From Siderastrea siderea (Eukaryota; Cnidaria; Anthozoa; Scleractinia; Rhizangiidae): a stretch of DNA of 64,000 bases. The notes below the pieces were generated by a model. That model was not told the origin of the DNA. It did not search any database and worked only from the letters and a program-made list of their open reading frames with translations. The translations under genes were made by a program, and so were the position numbers. The DNA lies in the NCBI GenBank assembly GCA_964030785.1, contig OZ034967.1, positions 60,719,212 through 60,783,211 on the forward strand, given 5' to 3'. Shown here in pieces: positions 1 to 12,556 of the stretch; position 1 is the stretch's first letter, and each line of letters opens with the position of its first letter.

Positions 1-395
1 TTTAAATTTGAAGCCTTCAATATTTTGTTAAAAAGCCTGTTTTAAAAAATTGCTTTTGTTGTGACAATCTACAATTCACCCAGATTATGTGCCTGTTGTG
101 TCAGTACAGGAAATTCTATATTCGCGCTGTATTCTTGGACACAAAATTGGTAGTTTTAGGGCTTCCGAAGGCTTACCGAATAAACACGAATGTTTGAGTT
201 AAGATTATGCTAATTATGGAAATCAAATTCTAGCAGCTGTTGTTCACTGTCTAGGGATCGTAAATATTTGGATTAAAGAATATAAGCGTTTTGCGAAGCC
301 GTATGTTAGCTACAAGGAGTATTATTTTCGTTTTTGCTTTGTTTTGTTGAAAGTGAAAAAGCCGGACTTCGACAGTACGCTTTTTTTTAAACAAG
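1..395. repeat. Dispersed repeat, copy cut by the window edge
   Basis: This segment recurs in inverted orientation in two pieces, at about 6290-6445 and 9227-9505. Those two pieces are one copy of the same repeat split by the 2.8-kb element at 6456-9216. No coding potential is visible. The remainder up to 848 has a poly-C run near 443-458 and no gene. Confidence 0.6.
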
Positions 396-848
396 AAATT
401 CGGAAGAATTTACAGGCGGCGCATAGTCTCTCATTCCCCCGCCCCCCCCCCCCCCCCCTCCCCTCCCCTTTTCTTAAGGAAGAAAGGTTTTAAACCTTAT
501 AACTTTAGTAGTTCGTGGTTTCCGGTGACCTGTTATGGACAATTTGCACTTCCGGTATGTAAGGAATTAAATGTATGTATGCAACTTGAGAACTTCGTTT
601 GTTTGTAATCAGTGACGGCCCTTAGGCATTCACGACAAATGTTTCAGCCTACAGGCAAGGGCTCCATTCGGATCCTAACGACATGAGTGCAGGCTAATTG
701 CAATCTATTTTTAAACAACGATGCAGGTCCATTTTAATTTACTTCATGATAACAACAAGGCCATTGTTGGAATGCCGACCAGTGATTCCAATGTATTTTG
801 TCAATACTACCCTGAGAAATAAACCATTTCAACGCTTACCTTTACTTA

Positions 849-1533
849 GGGTGCGTTTCTTTGGGAAAATCCAAATCCGGATTCTTGTATCCAAAAACGG
901 ATTTTGCGTTTCTTTACCTAAATCCGAAAATGGATTAATCACGGATTAGTGATCTGAAGAATCCACACTCCGAGTGGATACATCAGATCAAATCTAAATC
1001 CGGATTTTTAGGATTCATGATCCGTGCGTTTCTTTGGGGAACGGATCCGAAAATAGTACATCTGTCAAGCGGTCTTCCATGCAAATTTACTGGGCTCGCC
1101 ATATTTTCTCTCGATCTTGCGTGACAAAACATTCGATCGTGAAAAAGAAAATTCAGGTGATTATTCCGTTCCGTGTATTTGAAAAGTTTTCTCCAAAAGT
1201 ACAGACAGAAGCATTGACACGTCAGGATAACTTCATTTGTGTACCATTTCTGTAATTCAGGGACCAGATTTTGCTAACTGTGAACGCAAATAGCGAGTTC
1301 ACTTGAACTACTGCAGATACTGTCCTTGTTTATAAATTATTTGTATTCCATTCTAGTTGAATTCTAGGGCAGTACGAGAGAAATATCGCTCTGGCATATA
1401 TATTGCGTGCCTCCAGCCTGTCTTGTCATGACAAAATAATCCTTTTTCGGATTTTGCGTTTCTTTGGTGTCGAAGAATCCATATGATCTGGGATCACAAA
1501 TCCGTTTTCGGATTTTCCCAAAGAAACGCACCC
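849..1533. mobile_element. Harbinger-type MITE (TTA target duplication)
   Basis: The ends are inverted copies of GGGTGCGTTTCTTTGGG, and the element is flanked by TTA on both sides (846-848 and 1534-1536). The GCGTTTCTTTGG motif recurs internally near 1024 and 1447. A 3-bp TTA/TAA duplication is typical of PIF/Harbinger elements. No transposase is encoded, so it is non-autonomous. Confidence 0.75.
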
Positions 1534-2092
1534 TTAACTTCAACACGCTACGAAACTCAGAACAACAAAATTACGCTCCTTTCGACGGTAACTTTTTTCT
1601 ATCTGGTTACGTCATAGCTATAGATGGAAAAAGGTAATATCACGAGCAATTTGTGCGGTATTTGAGAGATTAGCTTTTGATCTAACGAGCCTGATTGTTT
1701 AGAGCCCGCGCGAAGACTAAGTCTACTGACTACCGCCAATTCAGGAATGTGCTTTCTATTTTATGAGACGGCAGCACATGCCCAGCACGTGCTCCGCCTA
1801 ATAAAAGTCACAAAATATCCATGGCAAACGATTTAAGGGCCCATTAAAGTATCTCGTTGCCATGATACGCGGTTGCCATGCACGTGCAATTTTACTTCCG
1901 GTCGTCCGCAAATTTTTCGCGCGCTTTCTGGCCTCCCGGCGCCGGTTCAAGTCGCCGATAATTTTTTTATTTCGTTGCGACAAACACAAAAGAAACTTTT
2001 TTGTTTACTTTTTAATTGATTTTAATTTTCTGCTTTACGTTTACAACATGTGAGTTGTGCCTTTATTTCTTAAACTGGGTGTTTCAGTTGAA

Positions 2093-3130
2093 AATGAGCT
2101 CGAAGCTATCCACGTACGCACGTAAACAGAAAGCGCAGCGATGGCTGCAAGTCGATGGGGAAATGCACATCGCGAAAAGCCGACATTCAAAGATTTTCAG
2201 TGTCAGGTCGGGGATAGAAATGTCAGTGATGCGGAGGCAAACAGAAATAAGTACTGTGCCATCATCCCGAACCCATAAAGAAATCCCTGCCTGTGTTCAC
2301 GGCCGTGACTTCGACTGCTCTCAAACTACCTGACGTCGCTTGCTAGAAAACCGTAATCGATGTGCGAACCTGTGAACTGTCCTTCCGAACCTGAGCAACT
2401 CCAGTGGTTAGACAGCTCTTCAAGAAACGAAGCTCTCGAGGCCACTGACTTGCAGCCACTGTCGCAAGACAGCGTGGAGCAGCATACAACAAGAAAGGAA
2501 GCTTGTAAATTGTCCTTGAAAGCAGCTCTATCGCGCGAATTTCATGCCCACATTGACGATAGAATACCTGACAAATAATGGTGAGCTCGATACACCTGAT
2601 GGGCAACGTCTGCTATCAACATCACTTGAGAAATTAGCAAAAAGTAATTTAAGCGATCTAAAAGACTGTGACCGTAGAAAGGACTGAGAAATACGAATTT
2701 TGTTCGGTAAAACAAAACACAGTTGAAGAGTTTGAGTTCGAGTGCAGTCGATGTGGACAGAAATTCAGCTTGAAGAGTGATACCTCTGTCGTGAAAGCCA
2801 CAACTCGTCCAAGGTCTGCAATACGTAACGTAATCGTGCTCTTTCATTCCTTGTGAGTATTTCAAAGATTATCATAAAATTCTCTGGACTCTAAGTCTGG
2901 ACCAAGTCAATTCGACTCGGTGGATCCACATTGTTGAATGGCTTGCGCCGTTCGTAAAACAGATCGCCGACTGGAGCGTGAAAGAAGCGAGAACTGAAGC
3001 AATCCAACGGAAAAACCAATCATCATTACACATCCAGTCCGACGGCTTTTATCTGACTCGCGGCCATTATTCCAACAACAGCTCAGCTAAGCTACCGTCC
3101 ACGATGCTAAGAATGGGAAAATTATCGCCT
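2093..3130 (+). pseudogene. Decayed transposon-like ORF
   Basis: Several short reading frames follow each other on the + strand: one from ATG 2094, one from 2360, one near 2668-2856, and an open stretch at about 2885-3130. They read like pieces of a single degenerate protein with a zinc-knuckle-like CSRCGQ motif near 2745 and a final block containing DGFYLTRGHYSNNSSA near 3040-3090. Frameshifts and stops separate the blocks. The last block resembles proteins I associate with cnidarian DNA transposons, but I cannot name the superfamily with confidence. It is not expected to make a functional protein. Confidence 0.35.
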
Positions 3131-3661
3131 TAGCGACCTAGCCATTTAACGCTTAGGCACCTGGCCATTGAAAAAAGTAGCGTCACTTCCGGTGCCGCGA
3201 AAAATGTACTTTTCTCGTCGAGAAGTAAACGTAGCTGCTACATTTTAAAAGAAATCGAAAAACCATCTTTTTTCCTCGAAATTTAAGCATCCTTTTTGCG
3301 AAAAAACAGAAAACAAAAAAATTATACCCAAAAGAGTGGTCAAAGAAGCACATTTTTCATTCTTATTTGTTTATTTTTCTTCGTAAACCAAAACGCATGC
3401 TTAAATTTCCTCAAGACGGCTTATGAAATGGTACGGTACAAGAAATTATGCACAAAAAGGTAAGTCTTGAAGTAAAAACGCATTTTTCTGTTTCTGATCA
3501 CGTGACATGGGGCGTGGTCCGATGACGTCATAAACTGAACCATACTTGCCCTCAATGAATGTTGTCCAAATTTGGTCCAATGAAAGCATACATGTGTTGA
3601 GTTACAGCAAACTCATTTTTCCCTAGCAACGGCCTAAAAAGATACTGTAATAATGGGCCCT
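3131..3661. other. Intergenic stretch, no gene seen
   Basis: AT-rich non-coding DNA with A/T homopolymers. I see no open frame with protein-like composition, RNA gene or clear repeat ends here. Confidence 0.5.
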
Positions 3662-3664
3662 TAA

Positions 3665-4709
3665 GGGACGGACCATTAGAAAAGTGATGGGGGGGATGGG
3701 GGATTTTTTGCCTGCCAGAATTTTGTTTTTGGCCCATTTCCAGTGCAAGAATTTTTTTTTTTGGCTACAGCCCTATGCATGAATTTTTTTTTTTGAGAAA
3801 ATATTTTCCTTATGCACAATTTGCTATTGAATTAATTAAAAACAATGCAACTTTGTTTTACTAAATACATAGCTTGTACTGTTACGTTACTTTACATTTT
3901 TAAGTTTAGTTTATTACAAAACACTTTTTAATAATGCTTGCTTTAAAATGCAGGGTTGTGCTGTAATAAAAATTATAGGGAGCCCAAAAGCCCTGTCAGG
4001 GCTCGAGAGTATAATTATTTTGCTAACTAGCCAAGTGGCTAGTGACAGCTGCTTCGATTCACTAACCGAAATCATCCATTGTATCATGTTGTGGTTCAAT
4101 TTTATCCTTGTTTTTATTTTTTCCCTTTGGTTTAAAGTAATTATCGGACATCACCATACCCAGGAACAAAGGGCACTAAAAATTAAACCAGGGATAAAAT
4201 TGAACAACAACAGGGTACATACATGTATCAGAATTCATTAACTGAAGGTAATAAGATAGTAGTGAGAATGATCCCACTGGATTTGCCCTTCACTCATTTA
4301 CTATCGGTTATTTTGAACTCCCGCCATTTCAAACTTTTTTTGTTTCCCCTGACGGTTCAAAATAACGGGGTGCAACTGCATGACTATGACTATAAAAACA
4401 ACAAAAAATTTGTTCCAGGCGAAGGTATCCCACTCCCGATAAAATAAATATTAATTATGAAAACAATATTTTATAGCATCCTGGCAGAGCCCCAAAAAAT
4501 TTCCAATTTTTTAAACACTGGAGACACTACTTGAGCACTTTGGCAGAACGAATTATGGTTTCATATCAAAATGAGGCCCATCTTGTGCATGAATTTTTTT
4601 TCCGGGCATTTTCCCTTGCATGAATTTTTTTTCCGGACATTTTCCCTTGCATGAATTTTTTTTTGGTTTTTTCCCCACCCCACCCATCACTTTTCTAATG
4701 GTCCGTCCC
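3665..4709. mobile_element. Harbinger-type MITE (TAA target duplication)
   Basis: The termini are inverted copies of GGGACGGACCATTAGAAAAG followed by a G/C-rich run, flanked on both sides by TAA (3662-3664 and 4710-4712). Near the right end a roughly 33-bp unit, GCATGAATTTTTTTTCCGG and its continuation, is repeated about three times. No transposase is encoded. Confidence 0.75.
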
Positions 4710-4712
4710 TAA

Positions 4713-5399
4713 GGTGATTCCATTCAATTGCAATACGCATCCTTTCTGCGCATCATTTCTTGTGTGATTTGCGCGTGCATGAGCGCGCGCACCTTCGGAA
4801 CTTTATAGGTTTTCTATGAAAGTTGAGCTGTTCAGAGAAATAAATGGTCGTTTTCTCTTAAACGAGCTCGGTGACCCCCATTTTCTAAGACATAAATTCA
4901 AATGGCACACGGTCTAGTACAATATATCGCGATTTCAAAAAAAGTTAAAAATTCTGCTTTGAGATATTTTTATTTAAATGCCGAAAAGAATACATTTTTA
5001 GGTGCAGCAGGGTATGTACGCAGGCGGCAAATTTTTAAATTTATTTCATAATCTTGATTCCTGTTCAGCTAAAATGGTATACAATACAAGATAAATGTCT
5101 GCTTTGGTGAACTGCTCCAATATTTCAATACAAGCAATGACTTTTTAAAGCAATAATAGTTCTCATTTCTGATTACTAGGGTTTGTCAGGAAAACCTTGC
5201 AGGTTGTATAGTTGCTATTAATGGCTATCCATTTTGTGAAAAAACAAGCACGGTGACCCCTATTTTTTATTGCATTTTTGAAATGTTCTAAACATCATTA
5301 CCAAGTGGACCAAGTTTTAGAAAATTTTAAATATTCCTTCTATTTCGATGGAATCACCTTAACACACAGCTGAACACACATGCAGTCACAGGACAGACT
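4713..5399. other. Intergenic stretch, no gene seen
   Basis: AT-rich DNA upstream of the methyltransferase gene. No coding or repeat structure that I can support. Confidence 0.45.
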
Positions 5400-5712
5400 A
5401 GCATAATATTTGAATGTTATTAAAAATGGCGTTTCAAAATATAAGACTTTGTATGGGATTTCGAGGCGGACATTTTGAGCAATACATAACAACGAACTAA
5501 CTGAATAAAGTTCATGAAACATTACATGGTGTTGTTTGCTATCATTACAACGCATTTTGAGCAATTTTAGGTCCATTTACTTTACTGTGTATTAGTACAT
5601 GTATAATACAACGACAAGGCCATTGTATTATACAGTTAGTTCACTGTTATGTATTGCCCAAAATGGTCTTATACTTTGAAACGCCATTTTTAATAATATT
5701 CAAATATGATGC
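5400..5712. repeat. Imperfect inverted repeat just upstream of exon 1
   Basis: The left arm (about 5400-5515) and right arm (about 5580-5712) are imperfect reverse complements around the shared core ATGGCGTTTCAAA. The right arm ends about 30 bp before the first ATG of the methyltransferase-like gene, so it overlaps the expected promoter or 5' leader. It is probably a fold-back MITE remnant. Confidence 0.5.
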
Positions 5713-5743
5713 TTGGGTGTCCTGTGCTCTATCGAGGTCGGCC

Positions 5744-5962
5744 ATGTCATTTCTTAGCGAGAACAAGTTCGTCTTCGGTGCTGTTGGGATTGCGGTGTCC
5801 TCTGCGGTGGTAGGATACGCTGTAGCCGCTGTAGCTCACTATCGTCAGCAAAAGCATGGAAAGAAGCCCATCTACAAGTCAGACGTGGTCCCAAAAGCTG
5901 CTATGGACTATTTCATGGAGTATGGTATCCGTGAACCTCTACCGCTCAAGAAGCTAAGAGAG
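5744..5962 (+). CDS. COMTD1-like O-methyltransferase, exon 1
   Basis: First exon of a host gene encoding a catechol/caffeoyl-CoA O-methyltransferase-domain protein (class I SAM-dependent methyltransferase). The exon runs from the ATG in GCCATGTCA to a GTGAGA donor in phase 0. It encodes a hydrophobic N-terminal anchor (about residues 10-33, AVGIAVSSAVVGYAVAAVA), as expected for the membrane-anchored COMTD1 family, then a linker. Six exons (5744-5962, 18115-18220, 18990-19114, 24358-24412, 25502-25635, 26863-27021) all have GT-AG borders and matching phases. They total 798 nt (265 residues plus stop), close to the family's usual length of about 260. The substrate is unknown. A decayed duplicate of this exon lies near 53117-53210. 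Confidence 0.85.
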
Positions 5963-6455
5963 GTGAGAGTTTGCTTTCATTAAGGCCGCGGGTGAGAAAC
6001 TAAGTCATCAGTATTTGCAGTGCAACGAATGGTAGCGAAATTGCGCGAAATATTCATGAATAGGCTCTTCAGTAAAACGGAATTGCAGAATACCCCGCCA
6101 CTTCATTTACATGTGTCGGAACGCTTTGAAGAACGAGGCATAACACAATAGGCACTTTTGTTATTCAATGAGATGGAAATAAGTGGCGGGGTATTCTGCA
6201 GGTAAGCTAGTAAAACTTTCATTTTCTGAATCAATAATTGCACGTGCGTTAAATCGTGTGCTACTGGGCTGTGACTTTTATGCATTTTTAATAAACAAAA
6301 AACTGTCGAAGTCCGGCTTTTTTTACGTTCAAACGTTAATAGAAACCTTTTAGAAGTTTTCCAACAAAACAAAAACTACAATAATACTCCTTAAAGCTAA
6401 CATAGAGCTTGGGAAACGCTTATATTCTTCAAACCAAACATCTGCGATCTCTAAA

Positions 6456-9216
6456 CGGTCAGTACAAAACGCAGACTGCAGACCGCAGACCGCAGACTGC
6501 AGACTGCAGACGCTGTACAAAATGCAGACTGGGTACAAATTGCAGACTACAGACTGCACACTGAGTACAAAATGTAGACTAAGACCAAAACGGTATATTT
6601 AACTATAAACGATATAATTTCAATCAAAGAAAGAAAAAGCTCGGTCAATTGACTAGCCACCGATCAGATGCGAGATAAAACCACAAGAAAGTAAACAAAC
6701 ATTCAATCACGAAACCACAGTTCGCTTTTCGTTGCAAAAAATTCGTCCTATCGTCCATTTTTTATTTTTGTAGCCATTAACATTTTTATTTTGTTGTTAT
6801 TTTTTTCGAACATGCAGTGGTATTGAAGAGGCCAGAGCTTAGTTCAGACTACTACGATGGCAGGCATCGTGGGGCGCACACACAGATTTTTTTACTTTAA
6901 ACTGCAGGGTGGCAGTGAATTTATTTATTGTTAAAAAAAGAACTGTTACTTAATAATCAAACACACAATATATATTTTTAATTTTTCTTGCGCCTTGTTA
7001 CGTACGCAGTCACCTTTCCGAGTTCACCTATCTGCGGAAATTTGCACTATTAAAAGAGTACACGAACCTCAATAAGTACAGTATGTTGCCCAGTTTTCGT
7101 ACGGGCCCAGTTTTCGTACAAAAAGAACTTTATTTGATTATTTTCGTCGGCCATTTAAATCTTCGTCAACCGAAGAATGCCAAAAATAAAAGGAACATTT
7201 CAGCTATAAATTGCCGGTTTTGCCGGGCTTTTTGGCCAATAAGCAGGTCAGTGCGGACAATTTCTTTCGAGGTGAGTAAAAGTTAAGCGGCTAATATTTG
7301 CACTTTTCACTGCACAGTAAAGGTATTATAGATGAACAAATAGCCCGTTTTGTAGGTAAATTTGCAAGGAACCTCGTGATTTTTGGACAAATGATAGATA
7401 AAAGATGAAAGTGAATGGAAAAACTTTTAACGCTAGCTTAAATTTACCTGCTCCTGAATTTTAGCGGCGAGAATCTTCGCATATATTTCGACCTGCTGTG
7501 CCAGTTTTCGTACACTTAGCTGCGCCTTTCTTTAAACCTATTTTTAAATAAGTTAAAGAACTGAATTTTACACTTTACTGTTCGAAAACTAATAAGTCGC
7601 AAGTGCAGCAAAGATTACACAATAATCCCTACAAAGTACGATACACTACATGTATTTGTTGTGGTACAACAGCGACGCTTTACATCCAGGTCATGCAAAG
7701 GTCACGAATATTTAATAAACTTAATCCCACGCAAACAATCTAAATCGTCAAATAAGTAACTAAGGTAGATGACTATGCATAGAATGTTGACATACATCTT
7801 GAAATATCGTTAGTTTACCGGTTTTACCGATTTTTTTTCACTCCGTTGCGATTCTTATAAACATTTACAAAAGTAGCTAAGAAAAGCAAGCGTAAGCGGA
7901 AACGGAAGTAAAGCGTTTGCTATTCTAAAGGCGCAAGCGGAAACGGAAGGAAAACGTCGAATCTTATACAGGCCATTTCTTAACAGTTGTAATACGCAGA
8001 ATAGTAACCTGTCAACTACCTTTACCAAGGCAGTAAATGACGTACGAGACAGTGGATTGAGCGTAAGAAAAGCCGCCCAAAAGTGAGGGACCAAAAAATC
8101 AACACTGCAGGCTGGATCGATTAACCATCCACCCTCCGAATAACCATTTGTTCTGTACACCAAACATTGATCGTTAAGCCAATATTTATTCACAAATCGA
8201 AGAGAAAACACGATAAGCACTCAGCAGGGTGGCTGACGCATCAGTTTGCGTCGAGCGTTTTCGTGGAGAAATGTTGTTTTGTCGGTACGAAAACTGGACC
8301 AGGTGTACGAAGACTGGGCAACTTAGGAGTTTTGGGAAAAATGGCATAATTTTGAACATACGTCGATCAAGCGGTCAGTCGTTTAATATATAGAAGGTAA
8401 GTAAATGGGCTATCTTTAAAAGAAATTTCAGAATTTTTCATCTCGCAGACGAAAAGATATAGCGATTACAAACTAAAGTGTACGAAAACTGGGCAACACA
8501 CTGTACTGCTTATAATCATCAATAAATATAATGCATTGGTCCTTCGGTTGCTATTGAGGTGACTGTTTTTTTTTTCAGTTTTTAATACTGAACAACTTAA
8601 TCGAGTCTCGTGTGCTTTGACCTCTATGAATAATGAGAATTTCGGCAGATAGAAAGGAAAGGTGACTGCGTGACATGGGGCTAGTTAAAAATTGAAAACA
8701 TACTGTGTGTTTGATGAAGTGACAGTTCTTGTTTTCAAGCAATAAATAACTAAATTCCCTGCCACCCTGTTTTTTTCTTTCATTATAAGTTTACTCTTTT
8801 TTTGACCGATTTGCACCCACACGAGTGCCGTTGTGGTAGTGAAAGTATAAAGCTCTGGCCCCTTCCGTTCCACTGCATGTTCGAAAAAAATAACAACAAA
8901 ATAAAAATGTTAATGCCGATACAAAAATAAAAAAGGATGATAGGACGAATTTTTGCAAGGAAAAGCAACCTGTGGTTTCATAATTGACCGTTTGTTTACT
9001 TTCCTGTGGTTTTATCTCTCAAAATTATCTCGCATGTGATCGGTGGCTAGTCAATTGACCGAGCTTTTTCTTTCTTTGATTGAAATTATATCGTTTGTAG
9101 TTAAATATACCGTTTTGGTCTTAGTCTGCATTTTGTACTCAGTCCTGCAGTCTGCAGTCTGCAATTTGTACCCAGTCTGCAGTCTGCGGTCTGCAGTCTG
9201 TGTTTTGTACTGACCG
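6456..9216. mobile_element. MULE-like/fold-back element with ~400-bp inverted repeats
   Basis: The element begins CGGTCAGTACAAAAC and ends with its reverse complement. The inverted arms (about 6456-6850 and 8840-9216) contain a cluster of GCAGACTGCAGAC-type subrepeats. A 10-bp duplication, GATCTCTAAA, flanks it (6446-6455 and 9217-9226). Long arms plus a 9-10-bp duplication fit Mutator-like elements, though no transposase remains to confirm this. The element split an older dispersed repeat, and its centre was later invaded by the pogo-like element at 7079-8503. Confidence 0.65.
7079..8503 (+). mobile_element. Pogo-like Tc1/mariner element, degenerate
   Basis: The ends are CAGT(A/G)TGTTGCCCAGTTTTC as inverted repeats with TA on both sides (7077-7078, 8504-8505). 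The motif CCCAGTTTTCGTAC is repeated inside the left end. At about 8020-8115 the + strand reads TKAVNDVRDSGLSVRKAAQK followed by a stop. This resembles the psq-type helix-turn-helix of pogo/Tigger transposases. The frame is otherwise broken, so the copy is inactive. It sits inside the MULE-like element. Confidence 0.65.
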
Positions 9217-9226
9217 GATCTCTAAA

Positions 9227-10525
9227 TTGCAACGTATTGTTCTTTTCTGGACAGTGAACAATAGCTGCTAGAATTTAATTTCCATAATTAGCATAATCTT
9301 ACCTTACACATTTGCGTTTATTCGGTAAGCGTTCGGAAACCCTAAAACCACCAAATCTGTGTCCAAGAATACAGCGCGAATATAGAATTTCCTGAACTGA
9401 CACACTAGGCAGACAAACTAGGTGTATTGTAGCCTGTCACAATTGAAGCAGTTTTTCCAAACAGGCTTTTTAACAAACTATTGAGGGCTTCAAATTTTAA
9501 CATGGACGATTTTACTCATTTAAAAGCTTACAACTTTCAATGGAACCCCAAATCCCATAATCGGCTTCTGTTGTGACACAATAGCTGAGGTTTTAACTGA
9601 TCAGTGAGTGGTAAAATCAAGAAGTGTTGTCTTCTCCACGAGGAGAAAACTTGGACACGGAGTCGCGTTTTACAAAATCTTAACTTTGGGAACTCATAGT
9701 ATCGCAAAGAAGCGGAATCTATCAAACCAAAACCAGCCTTGTTGCACTTTCACCATTGCCCAAGCTCTCTGTTAAGTTTCAACGGAATCGGCTCCCAAAG
9801 CTTCAAGATATAACGTTTCTTAGCGTAAGACCTCCACCAAAATTTTGCCTTATAAATTTATTCATGAGCAGCTTGTCACCTGCGGCCTTAAATCTATGGA
9901 AAGAATTGGACGGCAGTCTTTTGCTCGTATTTTTTGTTCATGATCATCCGTTTTGATTACTACGGCTAAGTTTACAGTAGAAAAGAAATTAGAAGTTTTT
10001 TCGCCGATGGTCGTGTGTGAGGAAAGAAAAGTTGAATTTACTTGATATTTACTGACAGGGACAATTTATTGTCGAAAATTCAAGCCAGTTTATTCATGAT
10101 GGAGAGGCAGAAATTCGAAATTCAAAACGAATTTCGGGGCGGGGGGGGGGGGTTACACTTCTATATTAATATAAATAAGCTATATGGGTAGGTGCCGGTG
10201 TAAAGGGTATGGTTTTCGAGCAGTTTTGGTCTAGAATAGGGAATCATTTATCACAAAACTAATCAGTGGTAGAAATTCACACTTGGCCACTCTGGGATTA
10301 GGGTAGAGATTTTTGATGTGTAGAATGGGGATGTAAGATGCAGGTCAGTGAACGTGGTTTGGTATAGCGTAAGGAAAAGGGGTTTCAGATCCCCAGAGTC
10401 ACACCCCCATTTAAAAATCTACAGAGTTTTTCTCCCTCCAAGAGTTTTCTTGGGGCAGGGGGTTATTCCAGGAAATTCAATGTATATATTAGACTTAGAA
10501 TGACAAAATGTGAACTTCCGTGATC
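9227..10525. other. Intron 1 sequence with repeat remnant, no gene
   Basis: 9227-9505 is the second half of the dispersed repeat also found at 1-260 in inverted orientation. The rest is unremarkable intronic DNA with a poly-G run at 10139-10151. Confidence 0.5.
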
Positions 10526-10561
10526 TATGGCGCTTTTTTACGGACAAAATATCAAATGTAA

Positions 10562-10800
10562 ATGCATTACTGTTATGTTGTATATATCAATGTCATGTTG
10601 TATACATCAATAATATGTTTGTATCAATGTCATGTTGTATACATCAATGTTATGTTTGTATATATGTATACATCATCATGTTGTATACATCAATGTTATG
10701 TTTGTATATATCAATGTCGTGTTGTATACATCAATGTTATGTTTGTATATATCAATGTCATGTTGTATACATCAATGTTATGTCAAAGGTGTATACATCA
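10562..10800. repeat. ~37-bp tandem repeat array
   Basis: About five to six diverged units of a TGTATACATCAATGTTATG / TATATATCAATGTCATGT pattern. An inverted counterpart lies at about 16715-16835. The open frames through it are repeat artefacts. Confidence 0.7.
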
Positions 10801-10812
10801 GTTTTGTACGCT

Positions 10813-12556
10813 CCTGTACGAAAATTTATGGCCTGACACAAGCAAAATTCCAGCCAGACAAATGTCCCGCTAAACAGAGAGAATTGAGCAAGAAAAAGCT
10901 CAGCGAAAATTAGGCTGACACGAGCGGGAAAAATGAACGAGAATGGAACGAGACATTTGTACCGCCGCGACATTGGAGCGCCTTTATGAGCGGTAATCTG
11001 GCGAGATTCAGGCCCGATTCATGGTAGGAAAAATCCCGCTGGCGAGCGAGACGACAACAGCGGTTTTAATGGTTCGAGTTGCTCTACATCTCTATATATA
11101 ACTAGTACAACGAACAACAATTTCAAAATACATGTGTTGGGTTTATTTTGTAACCTTTGTACACGATAAAATTGCATTACTGGCGTAACACGCTAAACTA
11201 GCACATGTTGTAATAAAGGTAAGACCTACAACATTTTTTATAGCTAGGCAAAGGTTAACGTGGACTTCATATTTTTACGGTACGGAGCTCAAAGGAAACT
11301 ACAATTATTTCTCATGATCAATGTCGAACTCGGCAGTATAAAATGTAGATAATCATGTGCCACTGATAATTATAATTTTCAAGGACACTTCGCTCACCTC
11401 AGTATTTGTGGTCAGTTCTTCCATATTCTTTCGCTTGTGGAAAAATGGACTAAGATGCAATTCGAGAGTCACTTCAATTTGCAGCAGATCAAAGAACCTA
11501 AATTTATCGTGGCAAACATTATCCTTTGGAGCCAATCCGACAGAGCAGACATTTACAAAACGGCTTCAGATCTTCGCTCCAGGAAAGTAAAACATTAAAA
11601 TCGTTTTCCAAACTGCATAAGTACTTCACGCTAAAACTGTCCGCGCTTTTCTACGTTGTAAGTCAAATTACCAACGGTCGAGAATGTTTTCACATCAATT
11701 TTGCAATGCGATCGGGCAGGATAATAAGAAAACAATTGTTTCACAAAAGTTGGCCAATAACATTTACGCCTCAGCTGTCCCAAGGGAACCTTGCAATAAA
11801 ATCCGACACGTCCCTGTCACGAAATGTGGAGTAATGTGCTTTATTCGCTGAAAGCTGTTCAGAATCTTATACTTGGAAAAATATTTTTTCAGTACATCGT
11901 CATAAAATAAAACACGCATATAACGGATAGCCATTGGCACAAAAACGGACCATAATATGAAACCAGTGAGACTGAATCGTTCCGGATCAGTCGGATAACT
12001 ACAAAATCTAAGCTTAAATCGTGGTGAGTTTTGGCTCGTGTTCAGTCTGTTATATGTTGTTTTGAGAAAGATATAATGAAATAATGAATCCTAATTAATT
12101 TAAGGTTTGACTTCGTAAACAAAACACATTAGCTGTTGGGCTTTTGTTACGTTTGTCACTAATTCAGGCTAGAGTTAGGCTTGAATAAGGCCTTGTCAAG
12201 CCAGACATTTTCGTACGGGAAGCACACCAGACCAGATATATAATCAACATCAACAGATTTCTCTTTATCTTTGTCTCGTTCATTCTGGCCGCATTCTCGC
12301 TCATAATATAGCCCGACAAATGTCTCGTTGAGTTTTACGTAGCTTTTCAATAATGATAAGTTCAGTCTCGCCCTGTCACGTTCAAATCTAGCCAAATTCC
12401 CGCTCAGACAGTAGCAAGACAAATGTCTCATTCTCGTTGCAAAGCGAGACAAATTTCGTGTCTCGCTTTGTCCATTCCATTCCCGCCGCGAAAAAGGCTT
12501 TCTGGCCAGAATCAGGCTGGATTCTTGCCGTGTCTGGCTGTAAATTTTCGTACGGG
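10813..12556. mobile_element. MITE-like insertion inside fold-back arm
   Basis: The ends are near-inverted copies of CC(T/C)GTACGAAAATTTA. The contiguous right arm at 16670-16700 lacks this segment, which shows that it was inserted. The interior contains repeated CGAGACAAAT-like motifs and no protein gene I can support. Confidence 0.5.

Noticed and set aside
10562..10800. Repeat array considered as CRISPR
   Set aside because: The units are contiguous without unique spacers, and the context is an animal intron.
10510..10836. Cys/Ile-rich frames at 10.5-10.9 kb and 16.6-16.9 kb
   Set aside because: They arise from the 37-bp tandem repeat, which is open in several frames.
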